Positions 12,526 to 24,800 are shown, counted from the first letter of the stretch. The stretch is DNA of 64,000 bases from Hymenoscyphus infarciens (GCA_001414345.1 LLCB01000108.1:1-64000), one strand, 5' to 3'. A program made the numbers and translations. Notes: a model not told the origin generated them from the letters alone.

Positions 12526-12939
12526 TCACTGCTCAGCCTGTGGTGTTCTACTTCTAGAACCAGTTACAGTGGTATTCACACTGGTATTCACACTGGTATT
12601 CACACTGTCGGAAGGAGATTCGGAGCATTCGGTGCTGGCCGAGTGGGCAAATTGACTTGATATTCCCCTGGCGACACCCTGGCGATGAACACTTGGAAGC
12701 GACGATGGATAAGGGCCGGGGAAGGATCCCCCTGAGTCTGCAGTACTCCGTAGCGTCCCATGTGAACCCCGGAAGCCGTTTACCAAGGATTGATCTAGTC
12801 TGGATCGGGTAATAAATATTGGGGCTAATGCCAGGGACAATCCTGTGGCATTGAAGATGCCTCTTCTTTTCTTTTGCTTCTCTTCGTAATTCCCGTACGG
12901 ACTGGTAACCAGAACCACAAAGTTGCGAGACATTATCAC
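12526..12939 (-). CDS. Candidate hypothetical protein with in-frame 12-bp repeat
   Basis: A 137-codon open frame with no recognisable domain. The N-terminal part has a basic KQKKRRG stretch and a short hydrophobic segment; the C-terminal half is Ser/Pro/Gly-rich and ends in Asn-Thr-Ser-Val repeats encoded by three in-frame copies of a 12-bp unit. A repeat length divisible by three is compatible with coding but is not proof. It could be the last exon of a longer, decayed minus-strand gene extending to about 14.3 kb, or a chance frame. Confidence 0.2.
   Translation of the reverse strand: MIMSRNFVVLVTSPYGNYEEKQKKRRGIFNATGLSLALAPIFITRSRLDQSLVNGFRGSHGTLRSTADSGGSFPGPYPSSLPSVHRQGVARGISSQFAHSASTECSESPSDSVNTSVNTSVNTTVTGSRSRTPQAEQ
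12570..12605. repeat. Three tandem copies of a 12-bp unit
   Basis: The unit TGGTATTCACAC is repeated three times without mismatch. In the minus-strand frame around it each unit encodes four residues (NTSV). Confidence 0.9.
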
Positions 12940-14290
12940 AATGGCGATAACCGCTTAGACGTTTCTCAACATTGGACGTCGTCTTATCCCAAGGCTGTGA
13001 ATCGCCTCAGCTCCAAAGGTCTCCCTGTACTCCCCCAAGATGCATCGATATCGATATGCAGGTTGCCAATGTTGAAAAGGCTGCACCATCTCCATCTGGT
13101 CTTTCCTTTCCCATTAGTCAATTTCTGCAAGGTTGGAGTTACAGACAGTATTCCCTTACATTTTAGCCTCGTGGAGTCGTGGGTTCCACGCTGGCCGAGC
13201 CCTCAAGTGGAAGGGAGCATACATGCTCTTCAGATAAGGTTGTACTTCCTTGACGCACATCTCGAGATGCCGCAGCCAACCCACAGATATCAACACCAGC
13301 TCCAATATTGTTCTTTCCGTCACCACCGAGGCACGTCGAAATGTGGTATGACTGTGGCATAACGGCGGGTAGCACGTCGCCGAAACTTCAACATGTTCTC
13401 TATCTCGTGTTGAAGCAGAGCGGGGATGTCTCGCTCACTGGAGTTTTGGACCTCGAAACTCGGACCGTCTCCCTTGATCCTCAAAATCGCCTCTCTTTTC
13501 ATCAAGGAAACAGTTCGACAACAGCTCTCAGCATGGTTCAAGGAAACTCAGCATGGTTCAAGGAAATAAGTTTTTCCTTGCAGGAATGTCCAATAGATAA
13601 GCGTTTATTGGCTCCAAATGACGCTGGCCGTCTGCAAGTGCATTCGACCGACATGAACGAGAAAGCTATGAATAGCAACTGAAGAATAACTGGATGGAAG
13701 AAGAGCAGATATGATGCAGACAGGAAAACGCCCGCATCAAGAATTCCGCGACGAGGAAATCGAGCCGATTTCCCGGAACGGAAAAGACCCTCAACCACTA
13801 TGGTCCAATTGATCTTCGACTGCAGCACTGATAGATAATAAAATGGCAACCAGTGTGGCAAACACGAGCCTCTTTGCATATTGACAAGTGAACGCTGAAC
13901 GCCTTCTTCCTGGTAAATGCAATGAGACTGGTGATCGTTTTGACACCACGGTAATTTGGACCCCCACTGTCTTAAAAGCTGTGCTTGTACAAGTACTACC
14001 AGAACATTTTCAATTGCATATGCACTCTGTATCGGGTCCACCTGGATAACCTTTGATTTGGAGCCGAGGCGGCTTCCCCGTTGCATCCATCAAGTCTCTG
14101 TTCCATGAATGTAAGGACTGGACACTTCTTCATGTTGAACTCAGCTGGCCAAATTACCTCCAGTTTGCCACATGAACTTCTTTCTCTTCAATTTCTTGCA
14201 ATTCGACTAGCAGCCCGTCAATTTTCGTGTTGATTTTCGTACTTCATTTCACCGACTTCACTCTCCCTCGTCCCATTTCCCAGCTATATT
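12940..14290 (-). pseudogene. Coding-like tracts, possible decayed multi-exon gene
   Basis: On the minus strand, short tracts in different frames look like protein: an acidic helical segment ending in LVELQEIEEKEVHVANW near 14.2 kb, then a 180-codon frame (14086-13538) starting with a VDPIQSAYAIENVLVVLVQ-like segment, then RDIPALLQHEIENMLKF near 13.42 kb and a helical tract RTILELVLISVGWLRHLEM near 13.28 kb. I could not join them with acceptable splice sites. A 20-bp duplication at about 13530-13563 (GCATGGTTCAAGGAAA repeated) breaks one frame. Product unknown. It may be a pseudogene, a gene I mis-spliced, or chance. Confidence 0.15.
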
Positions 14291-14315
14291 CAAGTATTTT
14301 CTCGTCCAAATCTCG

Positions 14316-14753
14316 TTGATGGCCGAAAATGTACGGTGTCTGGTCTACCAGTACTCCATACATAAAGAGCAACTATCTTTATCGGATTTCTTTTATGTTT
14401 TGCCAATGGCCAAAGCCAGCTTCGACGTTGGAAACGCCAGAAGCCAAAGTGTGAACGTCTCGCTTCTTTTCGATACGTACAATTACCCTTTTCTCAATTT
14501 TCAAGTTGCCTCCAACACCCAGTTATGTTTCTATCTGCTTTCTATATGTCTTCCAGAAGTCCCAAAAACCATAGATGTCTTCATTCTCGCCTCCAAAGAA
14601 CTTTTTAACATACATAACCCCTGTCCTCGTATCAATCCCAACCGTGGGGTCCCGCTCAAGAGACTAGAACATCCGATCGACGGATTTCTCGCCGCATCGG
14701 GGATATTAATCAAGTTTTTGGCGTGGTTTGCATGCGAGGATTTTAGCCGCTGA
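14316..14753 (+). CDS. Weak candidate hypothetical protein
   Basis: A 145-codon frame preceded by about 150 bases of CT-rich sequence resembling a fungal 5' leader. No domain, signal peptide or repeat is recognisable. Two ATGs lie in frame at the start. It overlaps no better candidate, but a frame of this length can occur by chance in DNA of this composition. Confidence 0.15.
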   Translation: MMAENVRCLVYQYSIHKEQLSLSDFFYVLPMAKASFDVGNARSQSVNVSLLFDTYNYPFLNFQVASNTQLCFYLLSICLPEVPKTIDVFILASKELFNIHNPCPRINPNRGVPLKRLEHPIDGFLAASGILIKFLAWFACEDFSR

Positions 14754-15741
14754 TGTACGTACTGATTGCTGGGCAGACTTCTTTAGGAAGGTGGGGAGGT
14801 ATGGAGGTATGGATGTGGCGCAGGTAGTTAGTGATGCTGGGGGGGAGGCAAAACGGGGAGTAGAGGTTGGTTTTTTTCTTCTTCACAGTTCAAGTTTTTT
14901 GTAAGTGAATTTCAGGCGGGTTTTGGGTGTTTTGGGTGTTTCTTTATTTCGTTGGGTTTGAGGATGTTGTTGATAGATAGAGTGTCGATGTGAGAGAGCA
15001 CGAGATGGCGATGTATATTTGGTTTCCCTTTACAGATTTCCTCCATTGGGCTTGAATGCACCATCTCTCTCTAAGATCCCAATCATGTGCGAATTGTGGT
15101 GGAACTCGTCGCTGGCATCTTCGACATGTACTTTGATTCAAAAGTCACCTTTAACTATCAAGTCCCCACCATGGAATGACATTGATGCTATTAGCAAAAG
15201 TATGTTCTTCCGTGACGTGAATTGAGAATACAGCGGGAGGAGTAGATACTCGAACGGCTCTTAGCTAGGCTTCTGGAATTGAGCCAGAACTGAGTGAGTC
15301 AGAAAAATACCTCAAACGTAGTTTTAGAAGGTATCTTAAAAGGACACAAGTGCCTTGTATTATATTAATAATGCTACTAACACTAATCAAGTGTTGACTA
15401 TGAAGCATCAGTCCTTGAAGGAGTTCTATGGAACCAGTGAATCCCGCTTAGCAACGTAAACACCTACACTTCGCACTTCACTAAGAAATATTACCGAGAA
15501 CTGCCTTCAAATTCAAAATTTCTCATAACCAAAAAGCTTTGAGTACACAGCGCACCTCGGACAACAAGTACCTCCTCTCCTTGGTGTGCAGACATGCTAT
15601 CCTTATGGGCGCGACCAGAGTCAGAGCAGCGAGACAAAGCCACGTCCCTAGATTATATGTGGCAGAACCAAGAAATCTTGGAGGATCGCGATGAAAGTAG
15701 GTTAACCAGATATAGTTCGATATAACCCCGCTACATACTCT
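14754..15741. other. Intergenic region, partly duplicated upstream of the small membrane-protein pair
   Basis: No gene is supported. The part at about 15440-15550 (CTTAGCAACGTAAACACC, then a TTTGAGTACA block) recurs at about 16765-16945 in front of the second gene copy, marking the upstream arm of a tandem duplication. Confidence 0.5.
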
Positions 15742-16509
15742 ATGCCAGATACCGAAAAGTCACATAAGGACAATGTATTGAAGGAAATTGATTCTTCACC
15801 CGAATTGGAGTCTGATTCTGATGACTGGGTGGCACCAAAGATATTTGAAGAGGTTAACAATAGAAGAAGTAGAGTTTGTCGAGCGTCAGAAGGTCTCCAC
15901 GCCACTCTGTTGGTTTTCGGCATGATGATTTTTGTTCTTTTCGCGCCAATACTCCTTTTCTTTCCGACAATGTTGTTCGCTATGATGGCACCAAGAATCT
16001 TATTCTTTCCAGCGATATGCTTTGTAGTCTTCGTCATTCTTCCAATGATACTATTCTGCATACCACTAATGCTATTATTCGGTGTGGTTTTCTCTGGGCT
16101 CGCGCTCTTGTTTCGAAATATCCTTCGGGTACCTTTATCTATTGCCCGGATGGGAATGTTCCTCGGACAAGCAGCTTCACGAATCCCCCAAACCTTACTT
16201 TCTGGCGTTGAGTCACTCAATGCCAGTACCTCCGTGCTTATCCAGTATGCTAAATTAACAACCCGCCTAGCATTCATTAAAGCCATTGGTACCGCTCGAA
16301 CCTTCTTTCGTTCTAGAGGAATGATGTATCCACCTCCAGGGTAAATTTCCCCAACCCCAAAACCACAACTCGCTAACACGCATAAAAACAGAGCAGGACC
16401 CACAGTTGGATTACGGAATCCCAGGCCAGTCTTTAGTATTGGTTTAGGTGTTGGACTTGGACTCAGATATACAGGTTTATTACGCGGCAAGTCTGAAAAA
16501 AATGAGTAG
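15742..16509 (+). CDS. Small multi-pass membrane protein with glycine-zipper C-terminus
   Basis: Two exons, 15742-16340 and 16392-16509, with a 51-nt intron carrying a GCTAAC branch point; 717 nt, 238 aa. An acidic N-terminus (Asp/Ser/Glu-rich, residues 1-45) is followed by nearly 80 uninterrupted hydrophobic residues (51-128) with prolines spaced through them, enough for three helices or re-entrant hairpins. An amphipathic stretch follows, and the C-terminus has SIGLGVGLGLRYTG and a lysine-rich tail. I do not recognise the family for certain. The long proline-kinked hydrophobic hairpin recalls lipid-droplet/ER proteins of the promethin (LDAF1/Ldo) type, which is only a guess. A diverged copy lies 0.5 kb downstream. 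Confidence 0.65.
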
Positions 16510-16994
16510 AAATAACGACACGTAGATTTTAGATAAAGATGCTTTTTTTAGTATCGGTCTTAATAGATATACCGTTGGCAAAGAAAGGATGCTTTGTATG
16601 CAATACGTTGCCTATGGAGATGGGAAGTGGTATTCTCTCCTCCTAACATGAACCTGAATAGCTCTGTCAATCATACTATTCGCCTCTTAAACCCTCTTGA
16701 AACAGACTCTGCAAAGAATAGTGGTAAAATATCCAACTATCCCATGAAACTTGTGAGCCCTCTTAGCAACGTAAACACCATATTTACTCAAGTAAAGACT
16801 AGCTACCGTACATAGGTCGCACGCTGACACCCAAGAGGGCCTATGTGTCTATTTATACCACCAATCTCCTCAAAGAAATCCTTACAACACACACTCACAA
16901 CACAAATCACCAAGCAACCCGACAACAAAAACCTTTTGAGTACATCGAGTTTCTCCAACAACCATTGCCTCTGAGCCGTGGGGACTCTTCGACA
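16510..16994. other. Spacer between the tandem copies
   Basis: No independent gene. It contains the duplicated upstream block (16765-16945) and, just after the first gene, a GGAGATGGGAAGTGG motif at about 16613 that recurs near 17608 after the second copy, so the duplication includes downstream flank as well. Confidence 0.5.
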
Positions 16995-17496
16995 ATGCCG
17001 TCTTCATGGGAACTAAAACTGCCCCTCGCACTCGAAGCGCATCAAATCATGAATTTAATCAAATATTGTACCTCAGGTCTCGTTTGGCGCCTAAAACTAA
17101 CGACACGCTTAGCAGTTATCAAAGCCTTTGGTACAGCTATAGCTTTGCTACAACCCAGAGGAAGGTATACCAGCTTCTCTTATCAAGTTATGTTTTCTTA
17201 AGAGTCGTCTTCATAAATGGCCGCTAACACCCTCAAAAAAACATCGCAATGGAGCACGCATTACTTACCACAACTCGGAGTACGAATCGGAGAACCAGTA
17301 ATTTACCGACCAGCCTCTCGATACCAATTCTCGAATCACTGGTAACAAAACCACTTTCCCAAAGACGCAGATCCCAGGTTTTCGTAAGTGTAATCCAGGT
17401 AAAGCCTTGGGTATTGGTTTAGGCATCGGTGCTGGACTATTTGCTGGGTTGATGCGCCAGAAAGTGGATAAGAAGACTAGCGACAAGGACGCTTAA
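16995..17496 (+). pseudogene. Diverged, core-less tandem copy of the small membrane-protein gene
   Basis: The segment KLTTRLAVIKAFGTA (about 17093-17137) matches KLTTRLAFIKAIGTA of the upstream gene, and a C-terminal GIGLGIGAGLFAG plus lysine-rich tail (about 17400-17496) matches its glycine-zipper end. The ~80-residue hydrophobic block is missing. One frame-preserving model is exons 16995-17186 and 17314-17496 (375 nt, 124 aa), but it uses a GTTATG donor and an acceptor about 90 nt beyond the likely branch point; the more natural donor GTATAC at 17164 does not lead to the zipper in frame. It may be a shortened functional paralogue or a pseudogene. Confidence 0.45.
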
Positions 17497-18543
17497 GAAC
17501 ACAATAGGGGGCATCGTCCGATTGTGCGCACTGGTGACTTCTTTTCGGTGCATATCAGAAGTATAAATGGTATCTATGAGTTTGGTAAATAAATCTCCGA
17601 TAGCTAAGGAGATGGGAAGTGGGTTTACTTTCAGCACAGTTTTGTACACCCTCTCCCCTCAGCAAGCGCCCTAAAAGCCAAAGCCCGATCAATCATAATA
17701 CTTCACCTCTCTTATCAAAAATTGACTCATCCAAAAATGGTGGTGAGATATGCAACCTTCTCTTTTTATGATATACAACTTAAAACCACAGAATTCCATC
17801 CCGCAAACCATCGACTCCGATAAATGCGAGTCCTTCAGACCCACGACCAAACCCAACCCATACCCAATACGGGGGGGGCGCTTTGCTTTCGTAGGGTAGG
17901 AAAGTATAGTTTGATATAGTTTGAAGGCTCGTCGTTGCATAGCCGCCCTAATCCGTAGAACCTCGGCCCACTATGATCCATACCACCCCCTCAAAAGTTA
18001 TATACCACAAATAAAATAAAATTGTCACCTTCGGGTATGAAGGAGGATAGTGGGGTGGCGCCAGGCGTGGTGTTCTTTACGAAGCTGTATTCTATATAGA
18101 TTAAGGTACGACAAAGGATTAAGCTAAAAAACATCGGTCAGGGCTAACCTTTTGCTTTTTTTTGTATTCTTTTGTATTAATTTTTCTTCGGTGAAGGTGT
18201 TGATATAGATTATTCTATTCTGTCGAGTACGCTAGCAGAGGCCCCTGGCGTGCTAAGCACGCCACCACGTGATTCACCTCTAAATCCTTCTATTTACTCT
18301 GCTAGAAGCACTTTAAAACCTTTTTATATTATATATATATATATATTATTATATTTCTAGTTACTAATACTCTTAAAACTATAGATATAACTTAAATAAT
18401 TAATTGAAAGTGCTTAATACTTATAAAACACTTAAATATATACTTAACTAGTTAAACTAATAGAACTAATAAAAATATTAACTTCTCTAAAAAGTAGGAA
18501 TAATCTTAATTTTATCTTCTTAGAGTATCTTCTAACTTTTAGA
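17497..18543. other. Transition from ordinary DNA into the AT-rich block
   Basis: No gene is supported. GC content falls sharply after about 18270, and from there TpG and CpA become rare. At 18247-18263 lies a perfect hairpin, GGCGTGC-TAA-GCACGCC, followed by CACGTG. The stretch 18280-18543 is RIP-like but I could not assign it to any of the neighbouring elements; it may be a fragment of an older repeat. Confidence 0.5.
18247..18263. repeat. Perfect 7-3-7 hairpin at the edge of the AT-rich block
   Basis: GGCGTGC and GCACGCC are exact reverse complements around TAA. It lies immediately before the base composition collapses. No run of T follows, so it is not a clear terminator. Confidence 0.7.
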
Positions 18544-18548
18544 CATAT
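18544..18548. repeat. Left CATAT flanking repeat of the transposon array
   Basis: CATAT directly precedes the left TIR of MITE-L and recurs at 48631-48635 directly after the right TIR of element B2. It is probably the target-site duplication of the first insertion in the array. Confidence 0.5.
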
Positions 18549-18772
18549 TATAGTATTCTAAATATACTAAAAAGTCGGATTAACTAAATCGTAAAATATT
18601 ACTTTCTATAAGTATAAAAGAGAATAATTTCTAATTTATATTTAGATTAGATAGTCTTAACTATAGTAACTATCACGTGTATATTAGTAATATTACCCTC
18701 TTACTATCGCCTCTCTCGCTATCGTCTTCTTACTATTATACTGCATTCTTCCTATTATTTCTAGATAAATAA

Positions 18773-18810
<38 letters not shown>

Positions 18811-19112
18811 GATTATTTACTACTTTTGCTAAACTCCTCTTACTCACGCTAGGAAAAACTTTCCACTGAAATGTTTACTCGCTCTCTCGCTCTCTCTCCT
18901 CTCTTCTCTCTCTCTCTCTCTCTTCTATACTTTTATATTTATATAATATACTAAAGAAGGAAAGAGCAGCTCTTCTACCTCTTAATAAAGGGCTTAGATA
19001 ATATAATTATTAAGTTCTACTTTAGCTCAACTTTGTAATTTACGATTTACGATTTATAATTTACGATTTACGATTTACGATTTAGTTAATTCCAACTTTT
19101 TAGTATATCTAG
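18549..19112 (-). mobile_element. MITE-L: short non-autonomous TIR element, RIP-mutated
   Basis: About 560 bp, bounded by inverted ends whose inner part is CTAAAAAGTCGG...TAAATCGTAAA on the left and ATTTACGATTTAG...ACTTTTTAG on the right. Internally it carries (GA)n at 18776-18802 and CT-rich tracts. It is the reverse complement of MITE-R at 54.8 kb, sharing, for example, the CGCTAGGAAAAACTTTC segment. It has no coding capacity. Its right TIR abuts the left TIR of element B1 with only a few bases between, so the boundary is good to about 8 bp. Confidence 0.75.
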
Positions 19113-19410
19113 AGCGTCCTAGATATACTAAAAAGTCGGAATCGACTAAATCGTAAATCGCAAATCGTAAATCGTAAATCGTAAATCGTAAATCGCAAAA
19201 GTCATATAAATCAAGAGATAATTATAAAAGGCATTAAATATTAAATTAAAATATATTATAGTAAGAGATATATATATATAATATAAAAAGACTATATAAA
19301 TCGACTTTTATCGCTATAATAAGTTCCTAAATTATATCTTAAAACTAGGCCTTTTTTAAGCTAATTACTCTAGATTACTTAATATCGAAGTAATTAGCTT
19401 ACTTTAAAAG

Positions 19411-19441
19411 CTTAAATAATCTTAATTTAAGATTATTTAAG
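19411..19441. repeat. Perfect 15-1-15 palindrome in the left part of B1
   Basis: CTTAAATAATCTTAA is followed by one base and its exact reverse complement. The palindrome sits in an ~85-bp block (about 19409-19492) that recurs in the same orientation near the other end of B1 (33363-33448), and again in B2 (about 34610-34690 and 48098-48190). Confidence 0.85.
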
Positions 19442-19552
19442 TACTTTTAGCTACTTTTCTTAATTATATACTAATTTCCTAATTAGGGTTAGCGCTATTT
19501 ATTTTATAGGCTAAAAAGTATACTTACCTTATATACTAACTCTCTTATATTA

Positions 19553-19935
19553 CTTCTTCCTTTAAATACTATATATTACTCTCTATTATTCCTTTCTTTA
19601 AAAGTGCTATTCTACTACTATATATACTCTCTCTTCTCTCTTGAATTCGAGTACTAACGACGATAGAAGAAGGAAGAGGATAAGCTCTAGTAGCGGCCTT
19701 AAGCATCTATTAAAGTGCGATATTCTTAGTAATAGAACCTCTTAAGATAAATCGAATTAGTTACTTCTTTTTTTAAATACTACTTTATATTATTCCTTTC
19801 TTTGAAAGTGCTATTCTACTACTATATATACTCTCTCTCTCTTCTTAAATTCGAGTACTAACGACGATAGGAGAAGAAAGAGAATAAGCTCTAGTAGTGG
19901 CTCTAAGTATTTATCGAAGTGTGATATCCTTAGTA
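19553..19935 (+). repeat. Two tandem ~200-bp units inside element B1
   Basis: Two successive copies of a unit beginning ACTTCTT..TTTAAATACTA and containing CGAGTACTAACGACGATAG. The same pair is present in reverse orientation in B2 at about 47690-48055, so the duplication predates the split of the two B copies. Confidence 0.8.
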
Positions 19936-20547
19936 GTAGTATTATAGTATAATAATCCTAGAATTTTAAGTGTAGTAGAAAGTGTAAAAAGAGTGGTTTT
20001 AAGTATATAATAGGAGTTTAAATATACTATGTTAATTTATTAATTTAGAGCTATATAGAGTGTTTATAGAGAAGTTATACTTAAAGAGAACCTCTACTTA
20101 AGAGATATATAATATCTTTAAAAGTGATTATAATATTAACGTCTCTAATACTACTCTTAAGCTTTGAATTAATATAAGATAGAACCTTCGAAGAAATGCT
20201 AATAGCGTACTCTTACTAGCCTTACGTATATGAGTAGTATATCTCTTTAAAGATATAGGATTATCTAATTTAAGTATAGTATATATATTAAATTAGAAGA
20301 GCTTTATAATTAAGCCTTAGAGGCTTTAAAGAATACGATAGAATATAAGACTTCGGTGTAAGAAGTTTTATACCTAGAAGAGGCGTATTAAGCTAGAGGC
20401 TATACTTTAGTATAAGATCTACGAATATAGCTACTTTAGTACTATAAGGAGCTTCGGCCTTAGGTTCCTCTATATATACCTAAATACTTGTAGTATTAAT
20501 AGAGATAGAGATAAAAGGTAAAGTAGAGATAAGATCTAAAAGGCGCT

Positions 20548-21044
20548 TATAATAGCACGCTATCCTAGATTATTATATAATAGCTGGATTATTATATAAT
20601 AACACTATTCTGAATTGTCGGTATTTATAAAACTACTAATACTCTTAAGCACTACTAATACCTCTAATACCTTTAGAGCTGAGATTACAAATAACCGATA
20701 CTTATATAAGCGAAGTACCGAAGGTATTAATATCTAATATTTATATATAGAAGAGATTAAGGTTTAGATATTATATGTTTAGCTTTCTAAAGAATTAGAG
20801 GTTATATATTTAGCTTTTTAGCTCTTATTATTTAGTATTAGCTATATTAGATAGAGCTTAGTTATTATTATTATTAGAACTTAGAAGCTTTCAACCTCTT
20901 ATATATAGACGTTTATATTTAGTATAGAAGAGAGATAGTTATTGTTTTCTTTTATATTAGAGCCTTATATCTACTTATATTATTTAGTCTTAAATACACT
21001 TTTATATACCTCTTCTTCTATAGTATATATTTCGTACTATTATA
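20548..21044 (+). repeat. 5' LTR of the Gypsy element
   Basis: 497 bp, same length as the 3' LTR and aligned to it without gaps at an offset of 7,617. Differences are mostly transitions of the RIP type. Confidence 0.9.
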
Positions 21045-21899
21045 TAAAAATAATAACTCTTCTTCGCTAGTAACAGCCTTTATAATATCTCTTTTAAGCT
21101 TATTATCGCTTTTTTTATTTTAATTTTGATTTAGTCTAGAATTAGACTATAATAATATATCCTTAAATAGCTAGGATTCTAGAGATCTCCTAGACAGCTA
21201 GTAATACTAGGGTTAAGTATCTATATAAATAGCTAGTAAAAATCATATTTTATACGTTAAGAGATTAGAATATACTAAGTATTCCTAAGAATCCTAATAA
21301 CCCTCTCTATATAGGGATTACTATATACGATTTAGATAGTTAATAATATAAACAGTTATCTAGAAAACTCCTAAATCGCCTCTTTTACTCTCTCTCTAAT
21401 TTAATATTTAATATATTAGAATCTAGAGTAACTCTAGGTCTCTTCTAAGCTCTACTCCTAAGTATAGAGCCCTTTTTTAAGTAATAAAGTTAAGCTTCTA
21501 CTAAAAGGTCCTCGACTTAATACTATAGCTCTAAGAATACTAAGAAGCCTAAGAATAATAAAGACAAAGGCTTTATACTTAGAAGCTAGAGAGATTAATA
21601 AGACTTCTCTAATATAGACAAGATATAGAGTATAATCTAAGCTATAGAGGCTAAGGATTAAGAAAAAGAATAGAAAATTTTAGAGTAAGATAATTAGATT
21701 ATCTAATTATTAGACCTAGTATAGTAAATTAGTTAATAACTATTAAATAATAACTATAGTCTAAGTTCTATCTAACTTATATAAACACCTCCTTCTATCT
21801 CTTTAAACTATTATTAAAGATAAGACTCTATCTTTAATATTCCTTCTTTATAATAACCTTCTTTATACCTATAACCTAAAAGTACTCTAAAAGCCTTTT

Positions 21900-24800
21900 A
21901 ACCTATTAAAAGTAAAATTATAGAGAAAATTAAACCTTTAAATAATAGTACTTCACCTACTTATAAGTAATAGAAGATATCTATATATAATAGACTCTAA
22001 GTAAACGCTAACTATTACTATATACCTAAAACTTATAAAGCCTTTATTTAAAGAATAACTATAAAACTCGCTAAGAACTACTTAGAGCCTTAATATAAGT
22101 CTAATATAAGTAATATAGCTTTTAAAGATTAATAAGATATAATTAAACTTCTTAATTCCTACTTCTTAACTAGTTATAAGAAGGAGAATACTTAGAATAA
22201 ATTTTAAGCTCTATAAATAGATAGAAAGAGTTATATAAAAGAAACTTTTTTAGATTTTAGAGCACGCTTCTTAAGTATAGCTATACTTAGAGGAATACTA
22301 GAGTTAGAAAGATTCTACTTAATATAGAACAAGATTATACTATAGTTCTAAGGCAGCTCTACTTTAGCTAAGAGAGATTAGAATTATAATTTTAATAAGA
22401 TAGTAGTATATCTTTTAGCTCTAGATAAAGAGAAGTATTAAAACATAGAGTTATTTATAACTAGTACTATAGCTAAACTAATTAGTATAATCTTATTATT
22501 TAAAAAGATAAGTACTTTTCGATCCTTACCTAGCTCTACTCTAAAAACCTTCTTACCCTTATATAGACTTAATCCTATATCTTAGAAGATTTTATAAACT
22601 CTTAGACTATTTTCTACTAGTAAAAAATCAAAGACTACGTTAATAAACTAAGTCCTTACTAGTATAAATTATTACTATTATAATAAGCCTAAGCATTTTA
22701 AACCTAATTACTCTAATCTTCTTACTATTAATAAAATAGATAACTAACCTAAAAAAGAATAACCTTTTAAAGAGTACTCTAATTCTAAGCTAAGTTAAGA
22801 GGAAAACAAAGAGGCTTAAGTAAAAATTCCTTCCTAAGCCTATATAAATATAATCTAGCTAGACTTAATCTTTCTAAGCTTATAAAAGAAAAACAATTCC
22901 TTATAAAAGAAAAACAATTCCTTATAAATACTACTCTTAGTATATAGAGATATAGTATTAAAATATAAGCTTTAGTAGACATAGAAGTAAATAGGTACCT
23001 GTTTCTAAATCAACCTCTAGCCTTATACTTATCTAAGTTAATAGGTTTAAAGATTTAGAGATTACTATATATAGTATCTATTTATAGATATAATAATAGT
23101 ACTAAAAGCTAAGTAAATTAGTTTATATAACTATATCTAAATATTAATAAACGTTATATTCTTAACTACTCTTTTATTATCCTAGACCTTAGATAGTAAG
23201 ACCTAATTATTAGTAATAAATAGTTAAACTACTTTAAAGTCCTTCTTAACCTTTTAAAAAGCTAGATTATTTAGCTAGCTAATTACTCTCTAACTCTCTA
23301 CTATAGTAAGGAAATTTTACTTTCTCTTTTTAGCTAGAACTAGAAACCCTTTTTAAATCACTAGTTAGATATAAATTAAAGAGAATATACTATTTAGTAA
23401 TAAGAAAGACGTAAAAAGAGTAGACTTATAAATATAGCTAAGTTATTATTTCTATCTATAATAATACCTCTTAAAATTTTAATATCTAACTTTAGTCTAA
23501 AGCCTCTATAAACTACTAGTATAGCCTTAAAAGGCTAGACTCTATACTTCTTTATTTATAAAATAAGCATAAACACGATATATTATAATATAAAATAGCC
23601 TAATTTAGAATTTTATATAATAAGCCTCTATAAGCTAGATTAGGTTATCGATAAGAGATTAGCCTCTCTCTAAGATAATAATAAGATAAGAGCTTTAATA
23701 TAAGCTTAACTCTTAAAGTATTACTTATTCTATAAAGACGTATTCTTAAAAGTAGCTTCTAATAAGCTCCTTTCTTACTAAGAATATAATTATAAGATTA
23801 CTTTAAATAAGCTACTTCTTAACTCCTTTTCGCCTTTATATTAATAGTTAACTATAAAGCTTAAGGCTATAAAGGAGTATCTTATAAAGAATCTAGATAA
23901 GAGGTTTATTATTAATAGTAATAGCTCTTTTACCTCTCTAGTACTCTTTATTAAAAAGGCTAATAGTAATAAGTTATAGTTCTATATTAATTATAAGAAG
24001 CTAAACACTTTAACCTAAAATAATCTCTATCTAATCCCTTATATTAATAAGCTCCTTTCTAGAATAAGAATAGCTAAAATCTTTACTAAATTAGATATTA
24101 GATAAGCTTTTTATTATATCTAAATAGACCTTAAATTAGAAGAGATAACTATATTTAGAACTAGGTATAGTATATATAAATATAAGGTCCTCTCTTTTAG
24201 ACTCTATAATAGCTCTACTATCTATTAATATTATATAAACAACGTCTTAATTAACTATCTAAACAACTTCTATATTACCTACTTAGACGATATTTTAATT
24301 TATTTAGATACTATTAAAGAATATAAAAAATAGGTTAAGAAGGTTCTAAATCGGCTCTAAGAAGTAGAACTTTAAATAGATATTAAGAAAAGCAAATTTA
24401 GTATTACTAAAGTTAAATATTTAAGATTTATCTTAACTATAAAAGAACTTAAAGTTAACCTTAAAAAAGTAAAGCCTTTATAAAACTAGGTCTAATCTAA
24501 TACTATAATAGGTATAAAGTCTTATCTAAAGTTTATAAGATTCTATAGATAATTTATTAAAAGTTATACTAAAATTACTAAATCTCTAACTATAATAATA
24601 CACTTTATAAAGCTATTTCTATAAACACCTAAATATAATAAAGCCTTTAAAGTACTAAGAACTAGGCTACTTACTATATAAACCTTATACTACTTCGACC
24701 TTAATTATAATATAAAGGTAGAAATAGACTCCTTAAAAGGAGTAATAGCTAGTATATTCTTATAATAATATAATAGTCTTTAGTACTCTATTAGGTTCTA

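Noticed and set aside
19020..19195. CRISPR-like array of AAATCG repeats
   Set aside because: Repeats are 7-8 bp, adjacent and without spacers, and they lie in TIRs of transposons in a fungal genome.
22785..22982. 65-codon minus-strand frame inside the Gypsy element
   Set aside because: Antisense to gag-pol, low complexity and made of a local repeat; not supported as a gene.
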